From: Yersinia enterocolitica subsp. enterocolitica
Lineage (GTDB): Bacteria > Pseudomonadota > Gammaproteobacteria > Enterobacterales > Enterobacteriaceae
DNA: 64,000 nucleotides
Assembly: GCF_901472495.1 (NCBI RefSeq)
Contig: NZ_LR590469.1
Location: 3,162,001 to 3,226,000 of the forward strand
Direction: 5' to 3'
Positions 1 to 9,366 of this stretch are shown here, piece by piece. Position 1 is the stretch's first letter. Every line of letters begins with the position of its first letter. The notes below the pieces were generated by a model. That model made no database searches. It was not told the DNA's origin and worked only from the letters and a program-made list of their open reading frames with translations. A program made the translations under genes and the position numbers.

Positions 1-841
1 AATCTTTCAAGAAATCAGGGCGTTGAGCATTAGTTGCAAACACCACAGCATGTTGAGTCGGCAGTTGATTATACAAAACAGGAAAGTTCTGCCCACGCCA
101 TTGCGCTTTGTCACCCAGCCAGGATGCAAAAATAGACGCCGCGCGCTGCTGCGCCACATCAGGTGCCGTAGCGAAAACGACAGGTAACGTTAACGGGCGG
201 TTATCCCGCGCATCAAAGAAAGGCTCTGGGAAATGGGACAAATCATTTTTGACTGCCAATGATTGATAGCGTAAATCCAACGAGCTGGATTTGCTGATAT
301 CCAGCCACAGCGTATTACTGGCCGGATTCTCACAAATGTTTTGATAGTGGCCGACAAACACTAACCGCAGCCGATTGAAATCACTGATATAAAGCGGATC
401 AATCGGCAACTGGAACCGTGTTGGTTTACCCAGTTGCTCTTTGGTGATTGCCGTGACCCCCATCAGCTCATCATTCAAAAAGACTTTAACCTGTGATTCC
501 ACCGGAATAAGTGAAGGTGACGGCGTAAATTCGAGGTTTAACATCGCATTAGTGACAACTTCATCACTGCGCACGCCAAATTCAATCACCCCTTCTGGAT
601 GGGTACCGCGCAAGGCGAATGTCCCCGGTGGCGGGGCAATCTTGGCAAAGGTGTAAGTGACATCGCGAACGGGGACATTCGGCAATGCCGCCGGAGCGAC
701 AGGAGCTAAATCCACTGTTGCTGCGACAGCAGTGGTCGAGGCCGCCGATTGAAGCGACGGAACTGCTGGTGTTTCGGCATGGGTGAATGGCGTCAATCCC
801 AAAGCCAGTGCGGTAAACCAGGTTATTTTTCTCGTCATCAT
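1..841 (-). CDS. bcsB: BcsB, cellulose synthase periplasmic c-di-GMP-linked subunit (5' part only; C-terminus outside window)
   Basis: The reading frame starts at the ATG pair at 836-841 and runs off the left edge, so about the first 280 residues are present. The N-terminus is a clear signal peptide (basic MMTRKIT, hydrophobic stretch, THA cleavage site). It is followed by a proline/alanine-rich linker and the carbohydrate-binding part of BcsB, with recognisable text such as FALRGTHPEGVIEFGVR and LWLDISKSSSLDL. BcsB is the inner-membrane-anchored periplasmic partner of BcsA and guides the growing glucan. It follows bcsA with 7 nt between stop and start, so it is in the same bcsRQAB operon. 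The stop is not visible, so intactness cannot be judged. Confidence 0.93.
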   Translation of the reverse strand, partial: MMTRKITWFTALALGLTPFTHAETPAVPSLQSAASTTAVAATVDLAPVAPAALPNVPVRDVTYTFAKIAPPPGTFALRGTHPEGVIEFGVRSDEVVTNAMLNLEFTPSPSLIPVESQVKVFLNDELMGVTAITKEQLGKPTRFQLPIDPLYISDFNRLRLVFVGHYQNICENPASNTLWLDISKSSSLDLRYQSLAVKNDLSHFPEPFFDARDNRPLTLPVVFATAPDVAQQRAASIFASWLGDKAQWRGQNFPVLYNQLPTQHAVVFATNAQRPDFLKD

Positions 842-848
842 ATCATCA

Positions 849-3476
849 TCAATGTTGAGCCACTGTCTGGCCCTGGCTACTCGGAGCCTGATTTTTATCC
901 ACGCCGTGGGGTACAAACGATGCAATCCAGGCAATCAGGGAGGTAAATCCTATCAATACATTTCGAATCACCGGCGGAGCATAGCTGGCCATACGGACAT
1001 AGCCTCTAAAGCCCAGCGCCAAAACATCACGCAGGCTTTCAATCGGTTTATCTTCTGGGAAGCCATCCTGCCACAGCGCCCACGTGTCAGCGCGAGCAAA
1101 AGTACACTGTATAAAATCAATATGTTGGGACACGCTCAGTTGATGCATCCGCATCCCGACTTTAGTGCCAAAGGCGCGGGTGACTTCACACGGGAAGGTA
1201 TATTCCTGTGCGCCGCGTTTAAGCAGCAGATGTACCGCTTCGCCATCTTTCAGTAACCCGGCTTCACGCATTTCGATCCCCACCCCACCATCGGAATAGT
1301 CACGCAGGGTACAGGAGAACAAGTGACCATCAGCACGCGCCACCGCTGCGGGCATGGCAATCTCGACACGGTGGGATTGGCGAACTTGTTTGGCTTCAAC
1401 CGCCACCGCTACAGCCCCGCCTAAAATCGTCATATTATAAATGACCCACACCAGGCTAATCACCACGGTCATGATTTCAGTCGCCGGGCCATAACCCAAG
1501 CGCCACAAGCCCGCAATCAAACCGGCCAGATTTAGCAATACCAGCGCCATATAAGGGCGGGTTATCACCCAATCCACATGCTGCGCTTCGACTAAACCGC
1601 CTTTTGCCGTGACGTTAAATGTCCCTTTATGCGGATTGAGCAGCGCCACGGTGGTCGGGCGGGCAATATACCAGGCCAGCACCGTTTCATAGATTTCACT
1701 CCAGAATGAGTGGCGATATTTACCCTGTAAGCGCGAATTGGTCAGGCTGGCGTGAATCATATGCGGCAACACATAAAGGGCAATGGCCAGTGCGGGGGCG
1801 AAAATGATGTAAGCATGCAGCAACAGGAATGCCAGCGGCGCGGTCAGGAAGATCAAACGCGGAATGCCGGATAAGAAGTGCAACATGGCGTTGGCGTAGC
1901 ACAAGCGCTGGACAAATTTCAGCCCTTTGCCCAGCAGCGGGTTATCCAACCGGAAGATTTGCACCATGCCACGCGCCCAGCGGATACGCTGTCCGATATG
2001 TGCGGACAAGCTTTCGGTTGCTAATCCGGCCGCCTGCGGAATACGAATATAAGCTGAGGTGTAACCTTTGCGGTGCAGACGCAATGAGGTATGAGCATCT
2101 TCGGTAACCGTTTCCACCGCGATCCCCCCGACCTCATCTAGCGCACTGCGGCGCAACACGGCGCAGGAGCCACAGAAGAAAGTCGCATCCCACATATCGT
2201 TACCGTCTTGTACCAAGCCGTAGAATAACGTGCCTTCATTCGGGGTTTGACGAAAACGCCCCAGATTGCGCTCAAAGGGATCAGGTGAGAAAAAGTGATG
2301 CGGCGTCTGAATCATGCCGAGCTTTTTATCTTTAAAGAACCAGCCGACGGTCAGTTGCAGGAAAGAGCGGGTGGGCACGTGGTCACAGTCAAAGATAGCG
2401 ACAAACTCACCGGTAGCCTGTTTCAGCGCATTATTGATATTGCCTGCTTTGGCATGCTCATGAGTAGGGCGGGCAATGTAGCGCACCCCCACTTCTGCGG
2501 CGAATGCTTTAAACGCGGGCCGGTTACCATCATCCAGAATATAGATATTGATTTTATCTTTCGGCCAATCAATACCCAGCGCGGCATAAATGGTTGGTTT
2601 CACCACACCGAGGTCTTCGTTATAAGTCGGCACCATCAAATCAATGGTTGGCCAGCTATTGATATCTTCCGGCATAGGCACTGGTTGGCGGTTGAGCGGC
2701 CAAATAGTCTGGAAATAACCCAATACCAACACTACCCAAGCGTAGGTTTCGGCTAGCAGTAATAATAAACCGCACACCAGACTGACAGGGTCATCCCAGT
2801 TAAGGGTTTCGGTATAACGCCACCATAAGTAGCGGCAGGAAACTGTTAACGACAACACAATCAGCATCAGGGTAGGTAAGCGCCCTGGCACTCGCCGCAC
2901 CACCATAGCAATAGCCCACAGCAACAATACAAACACGAATTGCGCCATCATGCCGAATGGCTGTGAGATACACAGCAGGGCTAAGATCCCGGTAAAAATA
3001 CCTAAGATAATAAACAGGATACGGCGAGTACGCCTTGAAAGTTGGCTCAATCGGGTGGCGACTGATTTCTCTATTTTCTGAAGTTCAAAGCGCTGCGGCA
3101 CACTCCCCAACCAACTGATATACCCCTGTCTTTTGTTTTTTACCCAACCTTTACCAACGGCCGCTGGCTGACGTTTTTTATCACCATCGGATTGCGGGCG
3201 AATTAATAGCAGCCACAACCCTTGCAGCAGATAACGTAAACCATCTCCCAAACGTGGGCGATTGGGGGAAATTTGCGGGAACCAGTAAGTGCGGTGTTGT
3301 ATCACACTCTGCCAACTTGGGGACTCGAGACGTAGGAATATCCAACACAGCGGCAGCGCCAGCGTGGTGAGAAAAGCGGTAAGCACAGTACAGCCTTGCT
3401 GCATATAGAGATGATAGCGGCGGCGCATCCCCTGATAGACCGGGGTGAGGAATAACATCCGCATCAGGCGATTCAT
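849..3476 (-). CDS. bcsA: BcsA, cellulose synthase catalytic subunit (UDP-forming)
   Basis: 875 residues, the usual enterobacterial length. It polymerises UDP-glucose into beta-1,4-glucan and exports it through the inner membrane. Visible family-2 glycosyltransferase motifs are DDG near residue 316, DCD near 363, TED near 459 and QRIRW near 496. Hydrophobic segments lie before and after this cytosolic domain. A PilZ domain near 698 has RQSHR (RxxxR) and DYSDGG (DxSxxG), the c-di-GMP-binding signature, so activity should depend on c-di-GMP. The ATG overlaps the bcsQ stop by 4 nt (ATGA), implying translational coupling. Downstream comes bcsB. Confidence 0.97.
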   Translation of the reverse strand: MNRLMRMLFLTPVYQGMRRRYHLYMQQGCTVLTAFLTTLALPLCWIFLRLESPSWQSVIQHRTYWFPQISPNRPRLGDGLRYLLQGLWLLLIRPQSDGDKKRQPAAVGKGWVKNKRQGYISWLGSVPQRFELQKIEKSVATRLSQLSRRTRRILFIILGIFTGILALLCISQPFGMMAQFVFVLLLWAIAMVVRRVPGRLPTLMLIVLSLTVSCRYLWWRYTETLNWDDPVSLVCGLLLLLAETYAWVVLVLGYFQTIWPLNRQPVPMPEDINSWPTIDLMVPTYNEDLGVVKPTIYAALGIDWPKDKINIYILDDGNRPAFKAFAAEVGVRYIARPTHEHAKAGNINNALKQATGEFVAIFDCDHVPTRSFLQLTVGWFFKDKKLGMIQTPHHFFSPDPFERNLGRFRQTPNEGTLFYGLVQDGNDMWDATFFCGSCAVLRRSALDEVGGIAVETVTEDAHTSLRLHRKGYTSAYIRIPQAAGLATESLSAHIGQRIRWARGMVQIFRLDNPLLGKGLKFVQRLCYANAMLHFLSGIPRLIFLTAPLAFLLLHAYIIFAPALAIALYVLPHMIHASLTNSRLQGKYRHSFWSEIYETVLAWYIARPTTVALLNPHKGTFNVTAKGGLVEAQHVDWVITRPYMALVLLNLAGLIAGLWRLGYGPATEIMTVVISLVWVIYNMTILGGAVAVAVEAKQVRQSHRVEIAMPAAVARADGHLFSCTLRDYSDGGVGIEMREAGLLKDGEAVHLLLKRGAQEYTFPCEVTRAFGTKVGMRMHQLSVSQHIDFIQCTFARADTWALWQDGFPEDKPIESLRDVLALGFRGYVRMASYAPPVIRNVLIGFTSLIAWIASFVPHGVDKNQAPSSQGQTVAQH

Positions 3477-4210
3477 AGATCGCTTTCCACAGCATTAATC
3501 AGGCACCAATTTGCCAGAGTCATCACTTCTTCTGCCGCCAAACTTTGCGCGCTGTATTCACCCAATGGCTGTTTGGCTGCCAATGCTTCGGCCATTGCTT
3601 CGTCGCGATGAATAAATATGGGTAATAAGCTATCCAGACTTTGCAGCCAGAGCTGATGTAAATCCTGTTGTAAACGGCTGCTGGCAGAGAACTGATTAAG
3701 TAAAAAATGGCAGCCGGCAGGCAAATTTTGCTGATGCAGGCGGATATGGCAACTGGCATCTGCATGAATCAGAATCAGGGTTTGATCAGCCAGCGCCAGT
3801 GCCTGACGGGTGAATGCGCTATCACCGACGGGGATATCCAACAGAATCCAGCGATAGCTCGCATTGGCAAGCAATCGGGACAGATTCTCCTGCCATTGAC
3901 GAGGATGTTGCTGCAAAGACGCGCTAAGTTGTTCATTTTCAGCTTGAGTTAATTGGCCGAACGGTAACAAATCCAGCTTCTCGGCATAGCGCATCGCCCC
4001 TTGCTGCCAGCCTTCGCCATCCACTTCAGCCCTAGCCCAACCACGGGATTGCTCAAAACTCATGTTAAAGTGCAATCGCAGTAAATTATCCGGTGAAAAA
4101 TCGATCACCAAAACCGACTCATCCAGTTGCTGTAACGCCCATGCCAGAGCCGCGATTACCGAGGTGGTACCAATGCCCCCTCTGATGCCTTGTAATGCCA
4201 ATACCGGCAT
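3473..4210 (-). CDS. bcsQ: BcsQ, MinD/ParA-like ATPase of the cellulose locus
   Basis: 245 residues. MinD-like P-loop ATPase with a divergent Walker A at the N-terminus (LQGIRGGIGTTS). It also has the conserved switch-type segments VLVIDFSPDNLLRL and WILLDIPVGDSAFT. The C-terminal motif MIHRDEAMAE-like (here FIHRDEAMAEALAAKQPLGEY) is typical of BcsQ. In the family it localises cellulose synthesis and forms a complex with BcsR and BcsE. It starts 3 nt after the bcsR stop and its own stop overlaps the bcsA start. No internal stop is present, unlike the defective bcsQ of some laboratory E. coli strains (established knowledge). Confidence 0.93.
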   Translation of the reverse strand: MPVLALQGIRGGIGTTSVIAALAWALQQLDESVLVIDFSPDNLLRLHFNMSFEQSRGWARAEVDGEGWQQGAMRYAEKLDLLPFGQLTQAENEQLSASLQQHPRQWQENLSRLLANASYRWILLDIPVGDSAFTRQALALADQTLILIHADASCHIRLHQQNLPAGCHFLLNQFSASSRLQQDLHQLWLQSLDSLLPIFIHRDEAMAEALAAKQPLGEYSAQSLAAEEVMTLANWCLINAVESDL

Positions 4211-4213
4211 AGA

Positions 4214-4405
4214 CTATTCACTCCCTGCGGATTGTGCCAACTCGGCCAGCAATGGCCAGCGAGCCATCATTTGGGTTAATCGTTCCTGACGAACAATATC
4301 GATATAACTTAACGTGGGTAACGAGAAAGCCTGACTTAATGCTAGTAGATCATCCTGAGCTTCAAGTGAAGTTTTCTCATGGAATCGATTTATTATCGTC
4401 TTCAT
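4214..4405 (-). CDS. bcsR: BcsR, small regulatory protein of cellulose synthesis
   Basis: 63 residues. The central and C-terminal text (ALSQAFSLPTLSYIDI and RWPLLAELAQ) matches the enterobacterial YhjR/BcsR family. BcsR binds BcsQ and stabilises the BcsRQE regulatory complex (family knowledge). It is the first gene of the leftward bcsRQAB operon and is divergent from bcsE. The shared intergenic region is about 200 bp (4406-4601) and should hold both promoters. I could not pick convincing -10/-35 boxes there. Confidence 0.88.
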   Translation of the reverse strand: MKTIINRFHEKTSLEAQDDLLALSQAFSLPTLSYIDIVRQERLTQMMARWPLLAELAQSAGSE

Positions 4406-4601
4406 TTATCCGCCTTTAAAAAATAGGCTATGGTAATTAAGTATAACAATAACCAGAGTATACTTTCTCCAGATAAGATGAGTCTTAGATTAATATCAAG
4501 GCAGGAACATTGGTTAATACTTATTGCAATGTTACAATTGTTCTTTGAATTTATCCAGTAATTGGCCCAATAGCACTTTAACGAAAGCAGATAAAGAATC
4601 T

Positions 4602-6161
4602 ATGTCACGATCTTTCTCATTAGGTGTTCGAAAAATCTGGGATGAATTAGCCATAATGCAGGCTCCCGGGTTCTATTGGGTCAATATTGAGCGTCAAGTT
4701 GATGCCAATTTATTTTGCCAGCAGCTTATTCGTAGCCAACCTGAAAATACCCGGGCAGCATTGATTTGTTCAGGGCAAAAACCTGAAAGTCTCCTGAGTA
4801 ATATCGCCCATTCTGGCCCCAGTAAATTACCGTTATTTACCTTACCGGCTCAAAAAAACGCCTTAAAATATTTAACTCATGATTTAATGCGCTCGCTACG
4901 CCCACAACAGCGACTCTTCATTCTGTTTGCGCCCGCGAATCTGTGGCAAACCTTTACCAGCGAAGAGATGCAGCGGTGGCTCCAGCATATTCAGCAATGG
5001 CTGGAGGCCCAGAGCTGCACATTACTGGTGATTTGTCATAGCACTGGCATTAATAAAATCAAAAATCAGTTGGTCAGTCAGCACCGTTATTTACAAGGTT
5101 TGGCTAATCTGCAATGGCAGCAGGATAACGCACAATATGTGGTTTCTTGGTGGAGCACGGCAAAAGGAGTGACCGCCAACCAATTGGTTTTGCTCGAAGC
5201 CGACGACCAAGGCTGGAGCATGGCGGATGAAATCCAGCAAGCCCTGCCGCAATCACGCAATGATGAACATCTGTATTTAGCAGAAACCAGCATCCTGGAA
5301 GGCGCTCCTCCCCTTTCTACCCACTGGCAGTTGCTGGAATCAAATACCTCTCTGGCCCAGCGCGCAATGACGGCGCATGCCGCAACACTTATTTTTGCGC
5401 TGAATCAGAGTGAGCAAATTGATGAAATGGCGCATCAAATCCACAACATCCGCCGTCAACGCGGCAATACCGTCAAAATTGTGGTGCGCGAAATGCACGC
5501 CAGCTTGCGCTACAGCGACGAGCGCTTGTTACTGGCCTGCGGGGCCAATCTGATTGTGCCCCATGTTGCGCCATTGTCGCGTTTTCTCACGATGCTGGAA
5601 GGCATTCAGGGGCAGCGCTTCTCACGCCATGTTCCCCAAGATATCAATGCGTTACTGGAAGCATTGCGCCCCCTTCAGCTCAAAGGCTATCTGCCCCCCA
5701 CCGAGTTCTACCAATCGGTGTTGCAGTTAATGAACAACACCTTGTTACCAGAAAACGGTAAAGGTGTACTGGTGGCGCTGCGGGCAGTACCGGGACTACA
5801 GGCGCGTCAGGCGCTGACACTGTGCCATTTGCGCCGCTATGGCGACGTGGTGACGGTATCTGATAATCGGTTGTTATTATTCCTTTCAACCTGCCGCATC
5901 AATGACTTAGATACTGCGTTAAGTCATATTTTCCGCTTACCGGTAGCCGAAGCATTCAGTAACCGGCTGGTGTGGTATCAGGATCAGGAGATCATCTCAG
6001 AGATGAACCGCATGATGAATACTCCCGAGGCATGGCAAAGCACCGGCGATAAAAAGACTTATAAACAAGAAGTTGATATGCCAGAGCAAGCGGAACGCAC
6101 CCGGCGCACCCCCGTGCCACTGACACTGAATACCGGCCACCGTCAGGAGACCCTCTCATGA
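4602..6161 (+). CDS. bcsE: BcsE, c-di-GMP-binding GIL-domain protein
   Basis: 519 residues from the ATG at 4602. An in-frame ATG lies upstream at 4524, but homology to E. coli BcsE (523 residues) begins at MSRSFSLGVRKIWDEL, so the later start is preferred. The GIL domain is recognised by RRQRGNTVKIVVRE, DERLLLACGANLIVP and the I-site-like RYGD at residues 412-415, the c-di-GMP ligand. BcsE binds BcsRQ and BcsF at the membrane and boosts cellulose output. The stop overlaps the bcsF start by 4 nt. The last about 35 residues (after TPEAWQS) are a variable proline/arginine-rich tail. Confidence 0.93.
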   Translation: MSRSFSLGVRKIWDELAIMQAPGFYWVNIERQVDANLFCQQLIRSQPENTRAALICSGQKPESLLSNIAHSGPSKLPLFTLPAQKNALKYLTHDLMRSLRPQQRLFILFAPANLWQTFTSEEMQRWLQHIQQWLEAQSCTLLVICHSTGINKIKNQLVSQHRYLQGLANLQWQQDNAQYVVSWWSTAKGVTANQLVLLEADDQGWSMADEIQQALPQSRNDEHLYLAETSILEGAPPLSTHWQLLESNTSLAQRAMTAHAATLIFALNQSEQIDEMAHQIHNIRRQRGNTVKIVVREMHASLRYSDERLLLACGANLIVPHVAPLSRFLTMLEGIQGQRFSRHVPQDINALLEALRPLQLKGYLPPTEFYQSVLQLMNNTLLPENGKGVLVALRAVPGLQARQALTLCHLRRYGDVVTVSDNRLLLFLSTCRINDLDTALSHIFRLPVAEAFSNRLVWYQDQEIISEMNRMMNTPEAWQSTGDKKTYKQEVDMPEQAERTRRTPVPLTLNTGHRQETLS

Positions 6162-6346
6162 ATCTCAATGATATTTGGCAAATTCTGTTGCTGGGGGCCA
6201 TTATTTTTTTCCCGCTGGGCTATATGGCCCGCCGCTGGTTTCCGCGGTGGTGGGAGAAAAAACAGCATTTATTCTTATCCGCGCGCTATTTAAAATCAGA
6301 AGGGATCTGGTTGCGTGATGGCTCATCTTCACAGACTAAGAAATAA
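6158..6346 (+). CDS. bcsF: BcsF, single-span membrane protein that recruits BcsE
   Basis: 62 residues. There is one transmembrane helix (ILLLGAIIFFPLGYMA, about residues 8-25) followed by a basic cytosolic tail (RRWFPRWWEKK). Length and the FFPLGYxAR motif match BcsF/YhjT. It starts inside the bcsE stop (ATGA) and ends 2 nt before bcsG, so bcsEFG is one tight operon. In E. coli-type systems BcsF anchors BcsE and works with BcsG. Confidence 0.9.
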   Translation: MNLNDIWQILLLGAIIFFPLGYMARRWFPRWWEKKQHLFLSARYLKSEGIWLRDGSSSQTKK

Positions 6347-6348
6347 CC

Positions 6349-8001
6349 ATGAACGCAAAAAATAAACAGCAAGAATCGCAGAGTCCGTGGCGCTATTGGC
6401 GCGGCCTGGGCGCATGGAACTACTACTTTCTGCTCAAATTTGCCCTACTGTGGTTTGGTTACCTGAACTTCCACCCGCTGGCAAATCTGGTGTTTCTGGC
6501 CTTTCTGCTGTTCCCGATCCCAGCATATCGTGTCCACCGCTGGCGTAATTGGCTAGCCATACCCATCGGTATCGGCCTGCTTTATCACGATACCTGGTTG
6601 CCCGGCATCAACAGCATCATGAGCCAAGGCTCGCAGATCACCGGCTTTAGCTTTAGCTATCTATTTGAATTACTTAGCCGTTTCATTAACTGGGCGATGA
6701 TAGGAACAGCTTTCGTCATTCTGGTAGGCTACCTGTTTATTTCACAATGGATTCGCGTCACCGTTTTTGTCGTTGCCGCCATGATTTGGCTGAATGTCGC
6801 CGGTATTGCCGGGCCAGCATTTTCTCTGGCTCCCACTGCGGAAACGGCAGCGACAACAGTGCCAGCGAGCACAGATCAACCGTCAGCAACAGGAAGTAGC
6901 CCTGTTGAAGCCGGTGGGCCACCAACCGACGCAAATCTGACCGCTCATTTGAATGCTTTTTATGAGCAAGAGAAAACTCGTCACACGACATTCCCAGCAT
7001 CTTTACCCGGTGACGCGCAACCCTTTGATTTATTAATTATTAATATCTGTTCACTGTCATGGTCAGATATTGAGGCCATTCAACTGGATAAACACCCGCT
7101 GTGGGGCAAGTTTGATATTCTGTTCAAAAACTTCAACTCAGCCACCGCCTACAGCGGCCCGGCGTCTATCCGCCTGTTACGCGCCAGCTGCGGCCAGTCA
7201 TCCCATAAAGATCTGTATCAGCCACAAGATCAACAGTGCTATCTGTTTGATAATTTAGCTAAACTTGGGTTTACCTCACAGTTGATGATGGATCATTCCG
7301 GTGTCTTTGGTAACTATCTGCAAAACATCCAGGATGACGGCAATATGCGCGCACCGATGATGTCGCAGAAAGGTATTAGCAATCAATTGGCCTCCTTTGA
7401 CGGCGAGCCGATTTATAACGATCTGGAACTACTGAATCGTTGGCTGGAACAACAGAAGAATGGCGGTGATGCACGCAGCGCAACTTTCATGAATATCATA
7501 CCGTTACATGATGGTAACCGTTTCGTCGGTACCAACAAAACGGCGGATTATCGTACGCGCGCCCAAACCCTGTTTGACCAGTTGAATACCTTCCTTGAAG
7601 AGTTGGAAAAATCGGGGCGGAAGGTCATGGTGGTCGTGGTGCCAGAACACGGAGCTGCCTTGGTTGGCGATAAAATGCAGATGTCTGGTCTACGCGATAT
7701 CCCAAGCCCTGGCATCACCCATATCCCCGTGGGGATTAAGCTGATTGGCATGAAAGCACCACAGCCTGCCAGCCCAGTAGTAGTCAGTGCGCCAAGCAGC
7801 TATCTGGCGATTTCGGAATTGGTGGCGCGTATGGTGGATGGCAAAGTATTTAGCGCCGAAAATGTGGACTGGCAAACACTGACACAAGGTTTACCCGAAA
7901 CCGCCTTAATATCAGAAAATGATAATGCTATTGTGATGCAATATCAGGGCAAACCCTATATTCGGCTAAATGGCGGTGATTGGGTACCTTATCCCCAATA
8001 A
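6349..8001 (+). CDS. bcsG: BcsG, phosphoethanolamine transferase for cellulose
   Basis: 550 residues. The N-terminal third is a bundle of membrane helices (about residues 20-165). A threonine/alanine/serine-rich linker follows (about 165-205), then a periplasmic alkaline-phosphatase-like domain. The nucleophile context YSGPASIRLLRASCGQ places the catalytic serine at residue 269. MMDHSG, and VPEHGAAL near the C-terminus, fit metal-binding positions. BcsG moves phosphoethanolamine from lipid to cellulose in the periplasm. A hairpin plus T-run follows at 8025-8050, so it ends the bcsEFG operon. Confidence 0.95.
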   Translation: MNAKNKQQESQSPWRYWRGLGAWNYYFLLKFALLWFGYLNFHPLANLVFLAFLLFPIPAYRVHRWRNWLAIPIGIGLLYHDTWLPGINSIMSQGSQITGFSFSYLFELLSRFINWAMIGTAFVILVGYLFISQWIRVTVFVVAAMIWLNVAGIAGPAFSLAPTAETAATTVPASTDQPSATGSSPVEAGGPPTDANLTAHLNAFYEQEKTRHTTFPASLPGDAQPFDLLIINICSLSWSDIEAIQLDKHPLWGKFDILFKNFNSATAYSGPASIRLLRASCGQSSHKDLYQPQDQQCYLFDNLAKLGFTSQLMMDHSGVFGNYLQNIQDDGNMRAPMMSQKGISNQLASFDGEPIYNDLELLNRWLEQQKNGGDARSATFMNIIPLHDGNRFVGTNKTADYRTRAQTLFDQLNTFLEELEKSGRKVMVVVVPEHGAALVGDKMQMSGLRDIPSPGITHIPVGIKLIGMKAPQPASPVVVSAPSSYLAISELVARMVDGKVFSAENVDWQTLTQGLPETALISENDNAIVMQYQGKPYIRLNGGDWVPYPQ

Positions 8002-8024
8002 TAAAAGTTGTTTAAGGATTTATT

Positions 8025-8050
8025 AAGGGTGCATCTATTGCACCCTTTTT
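8025..8050 (+). terminator. Rho-independent terminator after bcsG
   Basis: A 7-bp perfect stem, GGGTGCA with TGCACCC (8027-8033 and 8039-8045), is extended by A-T pairs. It has a 5-nt loop and is followed directly by a T5 run. It lies 25 nt after the bcsG stop. Confidence 0.85.
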
Positions 8051-8286
8051 ATTCAGTTGTAAATCGTTTATTTATATTTATTCTGATGCATAACGCATAA
8101 ATTTTATTTTAAGTTAATTCTTGCGGAATTAAACGTGAATATAGTCTACGGGGTTTAAGGTTAATTTATGATTGAAGATAGCATCATGCGTAATAATTAA
8201 TTTACACTGCAAGCACTAATATTTACAGCTAACTTAACGAAGATCATTATGTTATAAGTCAGATAATAATATCTTTATTCAGCTAT

Positions 8287-8312
8287 AAAAAACGCCGGAT
8301 AACCGGCGTTTT
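8287..8312 (-). terminator. Rho-independent terminator after dppF
   Basis: Stem AACGCCGG / CCGGCGTT (8291-8298 and 8303-8310) with a 4-nt loop. On the minus strand it is followed by a T6 run. It sits about 35 nt beyond the dppF stop. Flanking A/T pairs could also let it work on the plus strand. Confidence 0.85.
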
Positions 8313-8343
8313 CTGCTAACTGTTATATCGCGCTATTGCCATA

Positions 8344-9366
8344 TTAACCGGCTTTTTCCGCTTCATCCTGATCAATAGCAAAACAAGCTACCATTTGGTC
8401 GCCGTACTGCTTCAATTGCGGCTGCAACTGAGTACAAGTGCCAAATGCCCGACGGCAACGCGCATTGAACGCACAACCTGGCGGTGGGCTCATTGGGCTC
8501 GGCAATTCACCAGTCAACTTAATACGCTCGCGGCGCATATCCGGGTTCAACCGTGGCGTAGCAGATAACAATGCTTGCGTATAAGGGTGACGCGGATTAT
8601 TGAAAATGGCCTCTTTGCTGCCTTTTTCAACACAACGGCCCAGATACATCACCATCACTTCATCAGCAATATGTTCAACCACTGACAAGTCATGGGAGAT
8701 AAAGACATACGACAGCCCCAGCTCTTGTTGTAAATCCATCATCAGGTTCAATACCTGTGCCCGCACTGACACATCCAGCGCAGAAACCGGTTCATCAGCA
8801 ATCACCACATCCGGGTTCAACATCAACCCGCGCGCAATGGCGATACGCTGGCGCTGACCACCGGAGAACATATGCGGATAACGGTCATAATGCTCGGTTT
8901 TCAGGCCGACTTTCGCCATCATCGCCAATGTTTTTTCGCGGCGCTCTTTGCTGCTAAGTTTGGTATTGATTTGCAGCGGTTCTTCCAGGATCTGCCCCAC
9001 TTTCTTACGCGGGTTCAACGAACCATAAGGGTTCTGGAACACAATCTGGATTTTCTGCCGCCGCAGCTTCTCAGCACTTTCATCTGGCTTGAGCAAATCC
9101 TGACCTTGGTAGTAAAGTTCACCTCCGGTTGGGATTTCTATCATGGTCAGTAAGCGGCCGAGAGTGGATTTCCCACAGCCAGATTCGCCAACCACCGCCA
9201 ATGTTTTGCCGCGCTCTAAAGTGAATGAAACACCATCCAGAGCTTTAACCAGACGTTCCGGCGCAAATAACCCTTTTTTGACCGGATAGTATTTTTTTAA
9301 ATCAATGGCTTGCAACAGTGGCTTGGTTGCCTGTGATTCATTTTTCATATCAGTAGGTTGACTCAT
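8344..9366 (-). CDS. dppF: DppF, dipeptide ABC transporter ATPase
   Basis: 340 residues, slightly longer than E. coli DppF. Visible ABC motifs are Walker A GESGCGKSTLGR, signature SGGQRQRIAIARG, Walker B VVIADEPVSALD and an H-loop ISHDLSVVEH. The C-terminal oligopeptide-transporter extension holds a cysteine cluster (PPGCAFNARCRRAFGTC). It is the last gene of dppABCDF. Its ATG overlaps the dppD stop by 4 nt. It works as a heterodimer with DppD to drive uptake of di/tripeptides and, in E. coli, haem and aminolevulinate. Confidence 0.97.
   Translation of the reverse strand: MSQPTDMKNESQATKPLLQAIDLKKYYPVKKGLFAPERLVKALDGVSFTLERGKTLAVVGESGCGKSTLGRLLTMIEIPTGGELYYQGQDLLKPDESAEKLRRQKIQIVFQNPYGSLNPRKKVGQILEEPLQINTKLSSKERREKTLAMMAKVGLKTEHYDRYPHMFSGGQRQRIAIARGLMLNPDVVIADEPVSALDVSVRAQVLNLMMDLQQELGLSYVFISHDLSVVEHIADEVMVMYLGRCVEKGSKEAIFNNPRHPYTQALLSATPRLNPDMRRERIKLTGELPSPMSPPPGCAFNARCRRAFGTCTQLQPQLKQYGDQMVACFAIDQDEAEKAG

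Larger units (their letters stand above)
8002..8343. other. Intergenic region between convergent bcsG and dppF
   Basis: About 340 nt, AT-rich, between two convergent operons. It holds one terminator for each side (8025-8050 for bcsG, 8287-8312 for dppF). I see no coding frame or repeat in the 230 nt between them. Confidence 0.7.

Noticed and set aside
849..3476. Several plus-strand frames opposite bcsA (for example 783-1256 and 2295-2756)
   Set aside because: Shadows of bcsA with no homology-like text. bcsA is unambiguous.
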